The notes: generated from the letters alone by a model not told the origin. 49,444 bases of DNA from Candidatus Schekmanbacteria bacterium (GCA_016235675.1 JACRJN010000069.1:1-49444), one strand, 5' to 3'. Shown: positions 1 through 10,370, counted from the stretch's first letter. Numbers and translations: made by a program.

Positions 1-14
1 ATTATACCGTTTAT

Positions 15-102
15 GTCATTGCGAGCGACCTTTAGGTGAGCGAAGCAATCTCTGCCCGTGCGTCTGAGATTGCTTCGGCGATAAGACTGCCTCGCAATGA
101 CA
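15..102. repeat. Type A palindromic repeat
   Basis: GTCATTGCGAGCGACC...CTGCCTCGCAATGAC. Confidence 0.9.
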
Positions 103-153
103 ATTCAGTATACGGTATTTTAATACGTTCCAAGTCCCTTAACAGGCAGGCAA

Positions 154-1239
154 ATGTACAATGAGTTTTATGGATTCAAGGAAAAACCTTTTAGTTTGAC
201 CCCGGATCCCCATTTTTTATATTTAAGTTCAGTACATAAAAAAGCATTAGCCTATCTGACTTATGGGTTGGAAGATAGGAAAGGCTTTATCACCGTCACC
301 GGCGAAGTGGGGGCAGGTAAAACAACCTTAATCCGGGCTTTAATGCACAGAGTGGATGCCAATACCACGATAGCGCGCATAATCAATACCACCATTTCCT
401 CTTTGCAAATGTTAAAAATGATTGTGCGCGATTTTGGGATCGAAGTAGCATCGGCGACGAAAGAAGACATCCTCGATGCCTTGAATACGTTCTTGTTGAA
501 GCAATACTCTCAAGGGCATAATGCCGTCATTATCATAGACGAAGCACAAAATTTACCCCCGGCGACATTAGAAGAAATCCGCCTGCTTTCTAACCTGGAA
601 ACGGAAAAAGATAAATTGCTGCAAATTCTTTTGGTGGGACAGCCCGAACTGCGGCAGACCTTGGCGCAACCCGAATTGCGCCAGCTTGCCCAGCGCATAA
701 CCGTCAATTACCATATATCACCGCTTAATGCCCATGAAGTATCCGAATATATACGGCATCGGGTAAAAGTAGCCGGGATTGATGAGTTTGAAATTTTTAA
801 TCAAGAGGCAATGCAGCAAATAGCCTACGCTTCTAAAGGTATCCCCCGCTTGGTTAATATTATTTGCGATGCAGCATTGGTGATAGGCTACGTGGAAGGG
901 ACAAAAACTATCACCGAACCCTTGGTTAAAGAGGTACTGACCGAATTAAACATACCGACCGACAGCGTTTCCCATTCTCTAGCTCCGATGCAGTTTGAGA
1001 ATAAAAGTTGTCCTTTGCCAACTAATGTTAACAACATCTTGCAACAGGACTTTAAACAAATTTATCAAAATAATTCAAATAACCCGATGGGTGAGGAAGA
1101 AATAAGGCAGAAAACAAAACAAGTGCAGGAACAAATCGACCAAATTAATATCATTATGAACCGTTTAAACTGTCTGGAAAAGGACTTGGAAGAAAAAGCC
1201 AGACGGATCAAACAAAAGGAACAGGAACTGGGTCTATGA
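154..1239 (+). CDS. ExeA/GspA-like AAA ATPase (general secretion / XrtA-EPS-associated type)
   Basis: MYNEFYGFKEKPFSLTPDPHFLYLS...TGEVGAGKTTL Walker A, IIIDEAQNL Walker B; N-terminus typical of ExeA/XrtA-associated ATPases. Confidence 0.85.
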   Translation: MYNEFYGFKEKPFSLTPDPHFLYLSSVHKKALAYLTYGLEDRKGFITVTGEVGAGKTTLIRALMHRVDANTTIARIINTTISSLQMLKMIVRDFGIEVASATKEDILDALNTFLLKQYSQGHNAVIIIDEAQNLPPATLEEIRLLSNLETEKDKLLQILLVGQPELRQTLAQPELRQLAQRITVNYHISPLNAHEVSEYIRHRVKVAGIDEFEIFNQEAMQQIAYASKGIPRLVNIICDAALVIGYVEGTKTITEPLVKEVLTELNIPTDSVSHSLAPMQFENKSCPLPTNVNNILQQDFKQIYQNNSNNPMGEEEIRQKTKQVQEQIDQINIIMNRLNCLEKDLEEKARRIKQKEQELGL

Positions 1240-2558
1240 CACCAAATAAACTTGCAGAAAATTTGATGGAAAAGATTAAGCATAAGCAGGCCAACATCGG
1301 CTTTATCGGTTTAGGCTATGTCGGGTTACCCTGGACGGTCGAATTCGCCCGCATGGGTTTCCATGTCTGGGGAATCGATATAGATAAAGAGAAGGTCGAT
1401 AATATAACTAAAGGAATTTCTTATATTCCCGATGTCCCGACGATGGATTTGGCACAAGTCGTCAAAAGCGGTCATTTCCAGGCTACAACCGATTTCAGTT
1501 GTATCAGGAATTTAGACACGATAAATATCTGTGTCCCCACTCCGTTGAGAAAAACCAAAGACCCGGATGTTTCCTTTATCGATAATGCGGCCAACGAAAT
1601 CGCCAAATATATAAAACCGGGTCAATTAATTATTCTGGAAAGCACCTCATATCCGGGAACAACCGAAGAATTGGTTATGCCGATTATCACTAAAACCGGG
1701 TTGGAAGTCGGAAAAGACATTTTCCTGGCATTTTCTCCGGAACGGGTCGATCCGGGAAATAAAGTGCATACCCCCCGCAATGTCCCCAAAGTAGTGGGCG
1801 GGGTGAGTTCATATTGTACCGAGGCGGCCTGTGAATTATATAAGTCTTGTCTCACTCAGGTCGTCCCGGTATCATCGCCTAAAGTCGCGGAAATGGTTAA
1901 ATTGCTGGAAAACACCTTCCGCATCGTCAATATCGGTTTGGTGAATGAAATCGCCCTGTTAAGCAGCCGTTTGGGCATGAATGTATGGGAGGTTATCGAT
2001 GCGGCCAAAAGCAAACCTTTCGGCTTCATGCCGTTTTATCCGGGGCCCGGTTTAGGCGGACATTGTATTCCGGTTGACCCCTTTTATTTATCCTGGAAGG
2101 CGCGCTCATTGGGATTCGAAGCGCGTTTTATCGAATTAGCCGGGGAAATCAACGGCCAGATGCCCCATCATGTGGTCAATTTAATCGCCGATGCTTTAAA
2201 TGAGCGCGGTAAATGTATTAAGGGTTCCAATATCCATATTATCGGCGTAGCCTACAAAAAAGACATCAACGACGTGCGGGAATCGCCTTCGATAGATATT
2301 GTCGATGTCCTGCATAAAAAGGGCGCTAAAATCAGCTACACCGACCCTTATGTCCCGCAGTTGAAAATCGAAGCGCTGAATGAGCGGTTCATTTCCCGCC
2401 CCCTGGATAATCAATTGCTTAAATCGGCGGATTGTGTGGTCATCATCACCGATCATAGTTGTATCGATTATGCTTCTATAGTTGCGAATGCTTCTTTGAT
2501 CATCGACACCCGGAATGCGCTGAAAAATTACCGGAGTGAAAAGATAGTTACATTGTAA
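1236..2558 (+). CDS. Nucleotide sugar (UDP-GlcNAc/UDP-Glc type) dehydrogenase
   Basis: GFIGLGYVGLPWTVEFA Rossmann motif, GPGLGGHCIPVDPFYL catalytic Cys motif; overlaps upstream stop. Confidence 0.9.
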   Translation: MTPNKLAENLMEKIKHKQANIGFIGLGYVGLPWTVEFARMGFHVWGIDIDKEKVDNITKGISYIPDVPTMDLAQVVKSGHFQATTDFSCIRNLDTINICVPTPLRKTKDPDVSFIDNAANEIAKYIKPGQLIILESTSYPGTTEELVMPIITKTGLEVGKDIFLAFSPERVDPGNKVHTPRNVPKVVGGVSSYCTEAACELYKSCLTQVVPVSSPKVAEMVKLLENTFRIVNIGLVNEIALLSSRLGMNVWEVIDAAKSKPFGFMPFYPGPGLGGHCIPVDPFYLSWKARSLGFEARFIELAGEINGQMPHHVVNLIADALNERGKCIKGSNIHIIGVAYKKDINDVRESPSIDIVDVLHKKGAKISYTDPYVPQLKIEALNERFISRPLDNQLLKSADCVVIITDHSCIDYASIVANASLIIDTRNALKNYRSEKIVTL

Positions 2559-2564
2559 GCAGTT

Positions 2565-2622
2565 GTAGTGGCAGCACAGGCATCTTGCCTGTGACATGTG
2601 CTTCCAGCCTGTGCTGCCGGAC
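2565..2622. repeat. Palindromic repeat ('GGCAGCACAGGCATCTTGCCTGTG...' family)
   Basis: Inverted repeat GCAGCACAGGC...GCCTGTGCTGC; related copy near 47134-47268. Confidence 0.7.
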
Positions 2623-2679
2623 ATTGTACTTTCAGCCGAAACATTCCATGCCCCTTCGGGACACCAGGAAACATGAAAT

Positions 2680-2756
2680 GTCATTGCGAGCGAAGCGAAG
2701 CAATCTCCATGCGTGCGGATGAGATTGCTTCGGCGATACGACTGCCTCGCAATGAC
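2680..2756. repeat. Type A palindromic repeat (GTCATTGCGAG...CTCGCAATGAC)
   Basis: GTCATTGCGAGCGAAGCGAAGCAATCTC...GAGATTGCTTCGGCGATACGACTGCCTCGCAATGAC. Confidence 0.9.
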
Positions 2757-2795
2757 ACTTTCAGGTGAAAAACCATAAGCTATATGAGGTAACTA

Positions 2796-3728
2796 ATGGC
2801 GGTATATCTGGTTACAGGCGGCGGCGGATTTATCGGGTCACATTTAGTGGCACACCTGGTAGCGACGGGGCATCAGGTAAAAGTAATCGACAATTTCGCA
2901 ACTGGACACAGGGAAAATCTTGCCCCCTGTTTATCTGAAATAGAACTATTTGTTGAAGACATCCGTAATCTTGCGGCATTGCGCCCCATTGTGCAGAATG
3001 TGGATTATATTCTGCATCAGGCTGCATTGCCGTCTGTGGCTCGTTCTGTTCTCGATCCGATCAGCAGTCATCAGGTAAACACCACCGGAACCCTCAATCT
3101 GCTGATTGCCGCCCAAGAGGCGCAAGTCAAAAGATTTGTTCTGGCCTCATCATCTTCAGTATATGGCGCCAATTTGGAGTTGCCCAAGCGGGAAACGATG
3201 CCCTATTTGCCGCTGTCCCCCTATGCCACCAATAAAGCGACGGCGGAAATGTATTGCCGGAACTTTCATCATTTATATGGTTTGCCTGTGGTCTGTCTGC
3301 GCTATTTCAATGTGTTCGGCCCGCGACAAGACCCGACATCCCAATATGCCGCGGTCATCCCCAAATTTATCCGGGCGCTCCTGCAAAACGAGTCTCCGAG
3401 CATTTATGGCGACGGCGAGCAATCACGGGATTTTACCTATGTCGACAATGTGGTCGAAGCTAATCTGTTAGCCGCAATTATGCCTGGCGCTGTCGGTCAG
3501 ATTTTTAACATCGGCTGCGGAGAACGCACCAGCCTCAACCAACTGTTGGAAATTCTGCAAAATTTAACCGGTAATCATTGCAAGGCGAATTATACCGATC
3601 CCCGTCCGGGAGACGTCAAACACTCCCTGGCCGACATCAGCCGGGCGGAAAGCCTTCTGGGGTTTAAACCCAAAATCAAGCTGGAAGAGGGACTGGCGCG
3701 AACGGTAAAATATTGGCAGGGGAAATAA
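2796..3728 (+). CDS. NAD-dependent epimerase/dehydratase (UDP-glucose/UDP-GlcNAc 4-epimerase-like)
   Basis: YLVTGGGGFIGSHLVAHL, YGANLELPKRE...SPYATNKATAE (YxxxK). Confidence 0.9.
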   Translation: MAVYLVTGGGGFIGSHLVAHLVATGHQVKVIDNFATGHRENLAPCLSEIELFVEDIRNLAALRPIVQNVDYILHQAALPSVARSVLDPISSHQVNTTGTLNLLIAAQEAQVKRFVLASSSSVYGANLELPKRETMPYLPLSPYATNKATAEMYCRNFHHLYGLPVVCLRYFNVFGPRQDPTSQYAAVIPKFIRALLQNESPSIYGDGEQSRDFTYVDNVVEANLLAAIMPGAVGQIFNIGCGERTSLNQLLEILQNLTGNHCKANYTDPRPGDVKHSLADISRAESLLGFKPKIKLEEGLARTVKYWQGK

Positions 3729-3735
3729 GTAAAAT

Positions 3736-5070
3736 CTACTTCAGCCTCACCACATCCCCAATCCTTAAATTAACCCTTCCGGGGGTTAACAGGCGGGCTG
3801 AGGAGTATTTTTCGTCGATTCTCTCAAACACAATCTCGCTTAGATAAACATCCCGGCTCAAGACGTCTCCGCTGACGGGGTCTTTAACCGTCCTTTCCCC
3901 TTTGCCGATGAGCAAGGCGGTAACTCCGCTCTGGACTCCTTGTTCGCTACCCAGATTGACAATCAAATTCTGCCCGTCTATATGAACGATACGCCCTTCT
4001 CCCCTGGGGAGCTTGCGCTGTATTAATTCCGCAACCTTAATAGCTTCTTTGATATCCACCTGCACCAGATTGTCCTGCAAGGTATAAGAAATCGGGGCAA
4101 GTTCGGCTAAAAGCAGGCTGCCTTTAGCGGGATTGAAGACCTGGATATCCAGGATAAATTGACTGTTTTTGGCGTCAATGCGCACGATGTTGCCGGTGAG
4201 AATTGCATCAATCAATTGGGGGTCTTCCGTATTAACCAGATTGAAACGTTTGGATTCAAACAATGTAGTTGTCAATAAACGTGAAAATACTTGGGCTGTG
4301 GTACCCAGGGAATTGGTGCTATCTTTGAATTCATTGATTTTGAGGCACATTTTAACCGATGGCGGCTGTATTTGTCGGCGTGGGGCCGGAGCGGGAACCA
4401 GCGGCGGGGATCCCCAGGGTTTACCGGTTTTGCCCGCCTGGCTTCTGGCCCACTTAGCTGAATCCGGATCTGAATTCACCTCTTCCGCTTTTTTGTAAGC
4501 CAACTGCGACTGTCCGTCGTTTTTCAGAGCGGAATACACATATCCCGACCAAATAAACATACTGGAACTATTTCCCCCCTGATCTTGCGCTTTATCCAAA
4601 TATTTTTTGGCTTTATCCCAGTCTTCCAATAAACCATATAACTGTCCGGTATAAATATTAGCCTCCGGATTGTCATAATCCAGTTTTGTAGTTAATTTTG
4701 TAGCTTTTTGGTAATGATATTCTTTATCTTTCAACACTTCCGCGGCAGCCAATTCCAAATAGCCATAACTTAAATAATCATAAGAAAAAAAAGGGTCGAT
4801 AGAAGTGGCTTTTTCATATAATTGAACGGCTTTGTCATAATAAATCTTGCGCCAGGCTTTTTCCTCGATGTCTTCGACCGACATTTCCCGACGGTACTTT
4901 TCCGCCGTCAAAACGATTTCATACGGGTCATTTTCATCAAATTGGACTTGAAATTCCAGAGGTATAGGTTCAACCTCCAGCGCCGATACTTGTTTCATCG
5001 GAATCAACAATATCGGCAGACATAGCATTAGCGCACATATTTTGCTATAGATATTAGCAAACGTCTTCAT
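3736..5070 (-). CDS. Exported TPR protein with CsgG/FlgT-like C-terminal region
   Basis: Signal peptide, TPR-like repeats, C-terminal GRIVHIDGQNLIVNLGSEQGVQSGV...VSGDVL segment. Confidence 0.55.
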   Translation of the reverse strand: MKTFANIYSKICALMLCLPILLIPMKQVSALEVEPIPLEFQVQFDENDPYEIVLTAEKYRREMSVEDIEEKAWRKIYYDKAVQLYEKATSIDPFFSYDYLSYGYLELAAAEVLKDKEYHYQKATKLTTKLDYDNPEANIYTGQLYGLLEDWDKAKKYLDKAQDQGGNSSSMFIWSGYVYSALKNDGQSQLAYKKAEEVNSDPDSAKWARSQAGKTGKPWGSPPLVPAPAPRRQIQPPSVKMCLKINEFKDSTNSLGTTAQVFSRLLTTTLFESKRFNLVNTEDPQLIDAILTGNIVRIDAKNSQFILDIQVFNPAKGSLLLAELAPISYTLQDNLVQVDIKEAIKVAELIQRKLPRGEGRIVHIDGQNLIVNLGSEQGVQSGVTALLIGKGERTVKDPVSGDVLSRDVYLSEIVFERIDEKYSSARLLTPGRVNLRIGDVVRLK

Positions 5071-5133
5071 AGGGAATCCTCCATCTTTTCAGGATAAAAT
5101 AAAAAAGGGTAAAAAGTGAAGGGAGAAGGGGGG

Positions 5134-5281
5134 AATGCTGTTGACTTAAGGAATTGTCATTGCGAGGCAGTCTTATCGCCGAAGCAATCTCCAACCGCTC
5201 GGAGTTAGAGATTGCTTCGCTTAAGCTCGCAATGACAGATTACGGGAAACCCTTTCCATGATTCCTTAAGTCAACAGCATT
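5134..5281. repeat. Composite palindromic element: AATGCTGTTGACTTAAG arms around type A core (5156-5236)
   Basis: AATGCTGTTGACTTAAGGAAT...ATTCCTTAAGTCAACAGCATT terminal inverted repeats; same arms at 26157-26301 with a different core. Confidence 0.9.
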
Positions 5282-5425
5282 GGGGAGGAAACAATATTTT
5301 CACTCTTTACCCCTCACCCTTTCCACTTCAAAATAGTACCACACCCAGAAAAACTGTCAAGTTTTTCGTTGCAATATATTGTAATTTATGTTATTAAACA
5401 TCTGATAACTTTAAAGGATGTGCTT

Positions 5426-6733
5426 ATGTACACTAAATTTTTGTTGCTTTTTTCAATACTGTGTGTTTTTTCCGTCAGCGTATCTGCCCAGACGGTCGGC
5501 AATCAGGATGGGGAAGCTTATTATCTTGCCGGGAAAGAGCAATTTTCCCAGGGGGATTATGCCAAGGCGCTGACCAGCTTAAAACAAGCCCTCCCTTTGC
5601 TTACCAATTACGATTATCTGATCGGGGCGCGCAAATTACTGGCGGTAATCAATGTGGCTTTTTCCCAGCATAAGGAAGCGGTAGATGAATTTAAAGAATT
5701 GCTGAAACTGGCTCCGGAAACGATCCTCGATCCCTTGACGGAATCGCCGCGGGTGATCGAAGCCTTCGAAGAAGCCCGGAAAATTTTAATCGACCAGGGG
5801 GTGCTGTCTCCCAATATCAGTGCTCCGTCTCCTGCCGAGCCGGTACAGGTTGCCCCGCCCAAGGCAGAGGAACAAGTCAAACCCGCCGTGGTTGAGATGG
5901 CACCATTCGCACCCGTTCTGACTCCGGCAGCCAAAATAATTCGGGAAGAAAAACCCAAAGCAGTGGAAACGGCTACCCCGGCGGTAACTATCAATCCGGC
6001 AATTACCCCCAAAACCGACCAATTGACCCCCCTGCCATCTCCGGATGTCAAAAAAAAGGGCTATCTGCAAAAGGCGCAGGATTTTTACAAACAAAAGAAA
6101 TATCTGCCGGCCGCCGAGCAATTGGAAAAAGCTCTTTACGAAGACCCGGCATATCTGGAAGCGCATTTGTTGCTGGCGAAAGTTTATAAGAGAATAGAAG
6201 GCAAACATTTAATGGCGGTGGATGAATTGAAGAAAGTTTTCGCCCAAAATGCGGATCATATCGAAGCCCATATGCTGCTGGCTGATATTTATATTAACCG
6301 CACCCTGGAATATGAAAAAGGGATGGAGGAGTTGAAAATCGTTTTCAGCCGGAATCCCCAACATGCCCCGGCGCATAATTTGATGGGCATGTTTTATTAC
6401 AAAACCCGCCAGTTTGAAAAAGCAGCAGGAGAGCATCAAACTGCCTTAGCGGTTAAGCCCAATTTATTTTCGGCCTATAATTATCTGGGGGATGCCTATT
6501 TGCAGATGCAGCGCTGGGCGGACGCCATCTTGGAATATGAAGCGGCTCTGAGCTTCCTGCCCCAGAACCTCTCCCTTTTGACCGATTTGGCTATAGCTTA
6601 CGAAAAGGCCGGTCATCTGAAAGCCGCAGCATATACCTGGGATACCTTACTTGGGAATAAACCCTCCCCCAATCAGGCGGAATACGCCCGGCAGCGCATT
6701 GAAAAATTAAATGAGACGGCGGAAGATGAATAA
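5426..6733 (+). CDS. Exported TPR-repeat protein
   Basis: Signal peptide MYTKFLLLFSILCVFSVSVSAQ; multiple TPR motifs (AHNLMGMFYYKTRQFEKAAGEHQTAL); ATG at 5426 preferred over ORF start 5369. Confidence 0.8.
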   Translation: MYTKFLLLFSILCVFSVSVSAQTVGNQDGEAYYLAGKEQFSQGDYAKALTSLKQALPLLTNYDYLIGARKLLAVINVAFSQHKEAVDEFKELLKLAPETILDPLTESPRVIEAFEEARKILIDQGVLSPNISAPSPAEPVQVAPPKAEEQVKPAVVEMAPFAPVLTPAAKIIREEKPKAVETATPAVTINPAITPKTDQLTPLPSPDVKKKGYLQKAQDFYKQKKYLPAAEQLEKALYEDPAYLEAHLLLAKVYKRIEGKHLMAVDELKKVFAQNADHIEAHMLLADIYINRTLEYEKGMEELKIVFSRNPQHAPAHNLMGMFYYKTRQFEKAAGEHQTALAVKPNLFSAYNYLGDAYLQMQRWADAILEYEAALSFLPQNLSLLTDLAIAYEKAGHLKAAAYTWDTLLGNKPSPNQAEYARQRIEKLNETAEDE

Positions 6734-6803
6734 GGGGGAAGTATTTATTGCCCCCCCCCTTAATTCTGTCCGAAAACATGCAAGGTTATTCCCCTGCCCA
6801 ACA

Positions 6804-7004
6804 TTAGGCGCGTAAGCTTCTTTCCGCTTCCAACCAATCATCCATCGAGGTATTGCCGGGACAACCCTTGGCTTGCCAGATATAATAAGCCTTTTGTCTG
6901 ATTAAATCTTCGCTGAACCCCGATTTTTTACCTGTTAAAGAAAAACCGCCTTTACTGCTGGTACTGCTGATATTCGTGATCGTTTCCTTCCTTTTCGCCG
7001 CCAT
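6804..7004 (-). CDS. Small DUF2934-like protein
   Basis: [33 protein letters not shown] matches the DUF2934 pattern. Confidence 0.65.
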   Translation of the reverse strand: MAAKRKETITNISSTSSKGGFSLTGKKSGFSEDLIRQKAYYIWQAKGCPGNTSMDDWLEAERSLRA

Positions 7005-7302
7005 TTTTTTCTCCTTAACAATTTGTTTGGTATTTTGAGAGTTATATTACCCACAGAATACTATTTACTTACTATAAAAAAAGCTATTTGTCAAGTTCCA
7101 TTTCCGGCGGAAACTTCAAATTCGCCCTATTCCCCCGGACATTATGTCACGATTTTTTGTACATACGGAAATATTTTAATCTGTTTCAATTTCCCAAGCC
7201 AATTTCTGCCTTTGTATATCTTGTTGAATTATTTAATGTTTAGCTATTTGTTAGCTTCAGCGGGGGGGGTCTGGAAATCAGGTATTTATACCCTGTGTAA
7301 AT

Positions 7303-7318
7303 TGGAATAGTTATTGCA
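7303..7318 (+). promoter_or_regulatory. Candidate sigma-54 -24/-12 element upstream of first ankyrin gene
   Basis: TGGAATAGTTATTGCA: correctly spaced GG/GC and TTGCA, weak -24 box. Confidence 0.35.
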
Positions 7319-7395
7319 GTACATAAATATAACAAGTTGTTGAGAGTAGAAACGAAAGATCATTTTACGCATGTTTTTAATAGGGGGGATTAACC

Positions 7396-8181
7396 ATGCC
7401 GCGCAAAACTTTTGCCTGCCTTTTGCTTGTCTTGTCTATGTCCATACCGACTTCGGCTCAAGACCCGAATGCAGAATTTTTATTAGCCGCACAAAAAGGA
7501 AATCCGGAAAAAATTCAAGTTTTATTACAGCAAGGCGTAAATTTGGAAGCCTACGACGCCAGAGGGCATACCGCCCTGATTTATGCCTCACAGCGCAATG
7601 ATGTTAATCTGATTCATTTGCTTCTGGATCAGGGAACAAACCTGGAAACCCAATCCCCGGACGGGAAAACCGCCCTAATTCAGGCGGTAGAGCATAATAA
7701 TATTCTCGCCGCTCATGCCCTGCTCAAACGGGGGGCGAATATCGATGCCCAGGATAATGAGGGGTTGACTTGTCTGATGCGGGCGGTTCGTCAAAATAAT
7801 ATTCTCCTGGTTAATATGCTGTTAAATAAAGGAGCTAACGTATTGGCCAAATCTTCGGACGGTAAAACGGCCTTGCTGTTTGCGGCAATAGATGGGCGGA
7901 TTTCCATCTGTCACAATCTGTTGGAACGGGGCGCCGATATTAATGTTCAGGATAATAACGGCACAACCTGCCTAATCGCAGCGGTAAAAGGACGGCATGT
8001 CGGCCTGACGCGCTTTTTGCAAATGCACGGCGCCGATATTAATGCCAAAACCCTGAACGGGGAAACAGCTTTGGATTTGGCCAAGGCTGATGGACAAATG
8101 TTGATGGTCAGATTGCTGGAAAATAATATGCCTTATGAAAATATGGGAACCGGAGAGGTACAAACTGTTTATGCGGAGTAA
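7396..8181 (+). CDS. Exported ankyrin-repeat protein 1
   Basis: Signal peptide, repeated GxTALIxAxxxxNIxLVxxLLxKGANI units. Confidence 0.9.
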   Translation: MPRKTFACLLLVLSMSIPTSAQDPNAEFLLAAQKGNPEKIQVLLQQGVNLEAYDARGHTALIYASQRNDVNLIHLLLDQGTNLETQSPDGKTALIQAVEHNNILAAHALLKRGANIDAQDNEGLTCLMRAVRQNNILLVNMLLNKGANVLAKSSDGKTALLFAAIDGRISICHNLLERGADINVQDNNGTTCLIAAVKGRHVGLTRFLQMHGADINAKTLNGETALDLAKADGQMLMVRLLENNMPYENMGTGEVQTVYAE

Positions 8182-8218
8182 TGATTTAGGCTCTTTATAG
8201 ATTCCGGGGGCGTGAGCT

Positions 8219-8281
8219 TGTAGTTGCCCCATTTATGGGGCATCGCTACGCAAGATCGCCTGATAAATCAGGCAACTACAA
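8219..8281. repeat. Palindromic repeat (GTAGTTGCC...GGCAACTAC)
   Basis: TGTAGTTGCC...GGCAACTACA inverted arms. Confidence 0.6.
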
Positions 8282-8317
8282 TTCTGGCCTTCAGCATCTC
8301 GAATCGGGGGGGATAAC

Positions 8318-9064
8318 ATGCGTAACATAGTTTTAGGTCTGTTAATTTATATTGTATTGGCTCCCGCGCAAGTATTATGGGCAGATGTTGATCTGGATAC
8401 CGCCTTATATTTCGCCGCCCGCCGGGGAGACACGCAAGCAGCTTTGGAATTGGTTGATAAGGGGGCGAATCCCGGCGCCCCAATGAAATATTTCAGGGGA
8501 CGAACTCCGGTTATGGCGGCGGCCGAGGAAGGACACCTGGCTATTCTAGTTGCCATAAATACCCCTTTCGGCGATGTAGTACAGTGTGATGATTGTGGAG
8601 GAGGCGCTACCGATTTGGCGGCAAAAAACGGACATAAAGCTGTCGTAAAATTTTTATTGGATCACGGTGCAAACGTCAATAACCGGATGAAAAACGGGGC
8701 TACCGCTCTTTTATTGGCTGTTGAAAACGGGCATGACGAAGTCGTCCAGGTTTTATTGGATCACGGCGCCGATCTGGAAATAAAACACAACAGCGGGGCA
8801 ACCCCCCTGATGGAGGCGGCAAAAAGGGGAAATATCCCGATTGTCCGGGCATTGTTGGCTAAAGGAGCGGATGTTTTCGTCCAGGATAACGCCGGAATGA
8901 CCGCTTATATGATCGCCGCTAAACGGGGCAATACGGCTATCGCTCAATTGTTATTGGAAAAAAGCAGTGTTTTGGCCAAAGCCTGCGGGGATAACGACAC
9001 GGTGGGTTCGCTGTTTGAGAATAAAAATATTTATCTTAGCAGTATTATGGAATTGGGGTTTTAA
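8318..9064 (+). CDS. Exported ankyrin-repeat protein 2
   Basis: Signal peptide, ankyrin units (GATALLLAVENGHDEVVQVLLDHGADLEIK). Confidence 0.9.
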   Translation: MRNIVLGLLIYIVLAPAQVLWADVDLDTALYFAARRGDTQAALELVDKGANPGAPMKYFRGRTPVMAAAEEGHLAILVAINTPFGDVVQCDDCGGGATDLAAKNGHKAVVKFLLDHGANVNNRMKNGATALLLAVENGHDEVVQVLLDHGADLEIKHNSGATPLMEAAKRGNIPIVRALLAKGADVFVQDNAGMTAYMIAAKRGNTAIAQLLLEKSSVLAKACGDNDTVGSLFENKNIYLSSIMELGF

Positions 9065-9092
9065 TAGAAAATAATACCAATTTCTTTTCTTC

Positions 9093-9108
9093 CGGCATTT
9101 GGTTTGCA
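9093..9108 (+). promoter_or_regulatory. Candidate sigma-54 -24/-12 element upstream of third ankyrin gene
   Basis: CGGCATTTGGTTTGCA with GGCA/TTTGCA boxes at correct spacing. Confidence 0.45.
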
Positions 9109-9274
9109 TATTTTTATGTTATGGTGTAGTCCATTCAGACCCGTATTAGGCTTTAGGCTCCGGGCTTCAGGCTCAAAAAGAGACCCTCCCCTGGAGGGTA
9201 TTTGAATTAGCCCAAAGCCCAGAGCCCGAAACCTAATAAAGTATAATTCCGGAGCCACCAGGGAGATTTAACCT

Positions 9275-10366
9275 ATGTTACTTTGCCTGCAAATTATCAC
9301 TATCTTAATTACGCTTATATACTCACCGGCAGCACAGGCTTATAACCTCAAATCCGACCTGTTTACGGCGGCGGAACAGGGCGACGATGAAACGCTGATA
9401 AAATTAGCGGGAAAGCAGGCGAATGTCTCCGCACGGGATGAGAAAGGCGACAGCCCCTTGATTATAGCCACAGAACAAGGGCATATCCATACAATTGAAA
9501 CATTACTGAATTTAAAAGCCGATATGAACAGCGCCGACAAACAGGGCAACACGGCCTTAATAATCGCCTCCGGCCAGGGGAACCATGAAGCGGTCAATCT
9601 TTTATTGAGCAAGGGTGCGAATGTCTTTATTTATAACAGCCAGGGGGAAAACGCCCTGACCACTGCGGTAAAAAATAATCAATTGCCGATAGTGGAAATG
9701 TTATTGAACAAAGGTGCGGAAATCGACAGTTACAATGCCGATTCATATACCGGACTAATGCTGGCCTCTATGGCCGGGAAGCTGGAGATCGTTAAATTGT
9801 TGCTGAATAAAGGGGCAAGCCTGAACGCGGCCACCGACTCCGGCGAGACTTCCCTGATGCTTGCGGCCTCCAAAGGGCAAAATGAGGTGATTAATTTATT
9901 ACTGGAAAAAGGGGCGGACCTAAACGAACCGGACGATTTGGGAAAAACGCTTTTAATGAAGGCGGCTTTCGGCGGACATGAAAAGACTGTCGATATGTTG
10001 CTCAAAAAGGGAATGAAACCCAATGCCCGGACTAAAAAAGGCTTGACGGCGCTTATATTTGCCGCCCAGGAAGGCCAGCTTGATGTGGTTAACTTGCTGC
10101 TGGATAACGGGGCGATTATTGATGCGGGCATAGAGGACGGGTCTACCGCTTTAATGGCCTCGGTTATCAAGGGACACCTGGCGGTTTCCAATCTGTTAAT
10201 CGAAAGAGGCGCTAAATTTTCCGGTCATGACGCCGAAGGACGAGACATCATGAAGCTTGCTGAAGACAAAGGCTATTATGACCTGGTTTTGCTTTTGGAA
10301 CAAAAGGGTTTCAGCCAGGAGCAGAAACCGGCACATAAGGAAGAAATATCTGTGGATAAAAGGTAA
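9275..10366 (+). CDS. Exported ankyrin-repeat protein 3
   Basis: Signal peptide, about 9 ankyrin units. Confidence 0.9.
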   Translation: MLLCLQIITILITLIYSPAAQAYNLKSDLFTAAEQGDDETLIKLAGKQANVSARDEKGDSPLIIATEQGHIHTIETLLNLKADMNSADKQGNTALIIASGQGNHEAVNLLLSKGANVFIYNSQGENALTTAVKNNQLPIVEMLLNKGAEIDSYNADSYTGLMLASMAGKLEIVKLLLNKGASLNAATDSGETSLMLAASKGQNEVINLLLEKGADLNEPDDLGKTLLMKAAFGGHEKTVDMLLKKGMKPNARTKKGLTALIFAAQEGQLDVVNLLLDNGAIIDAGIEDGSTALMASVIKGHLAVSNLLIERGAKFSGHDAEGRDIMKLAEDKGYYDLVLLLEQKGFSQEQKPAHKEEISVDKR

Positions 10367-10370
10367 ACAA

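Noticed and set aside
2196-2684. 162-aa minus ORF overlapping the UDP-sugar dehydrogenase 3' end
   Set aside because: Antisense to a clear enzyme and reads through a repeat; no recognisable motif.
7023-7310. 95-aa plus ORF before the ankyrin cluster
   Set aside because: AT-rich region with homopolymers, no motif and no clear ribosome-binding site; likely intergenic/promoter region.
9730-10191. Long antisense ORFs in ankyrin genes (e.g. 153 aa minus) and in gspD (34426..34827 minus)
   Set aside because: Compositional shadows of strongly coding genes on the other strand; low-complexity Ser/Ala-rich, no family resemblance.
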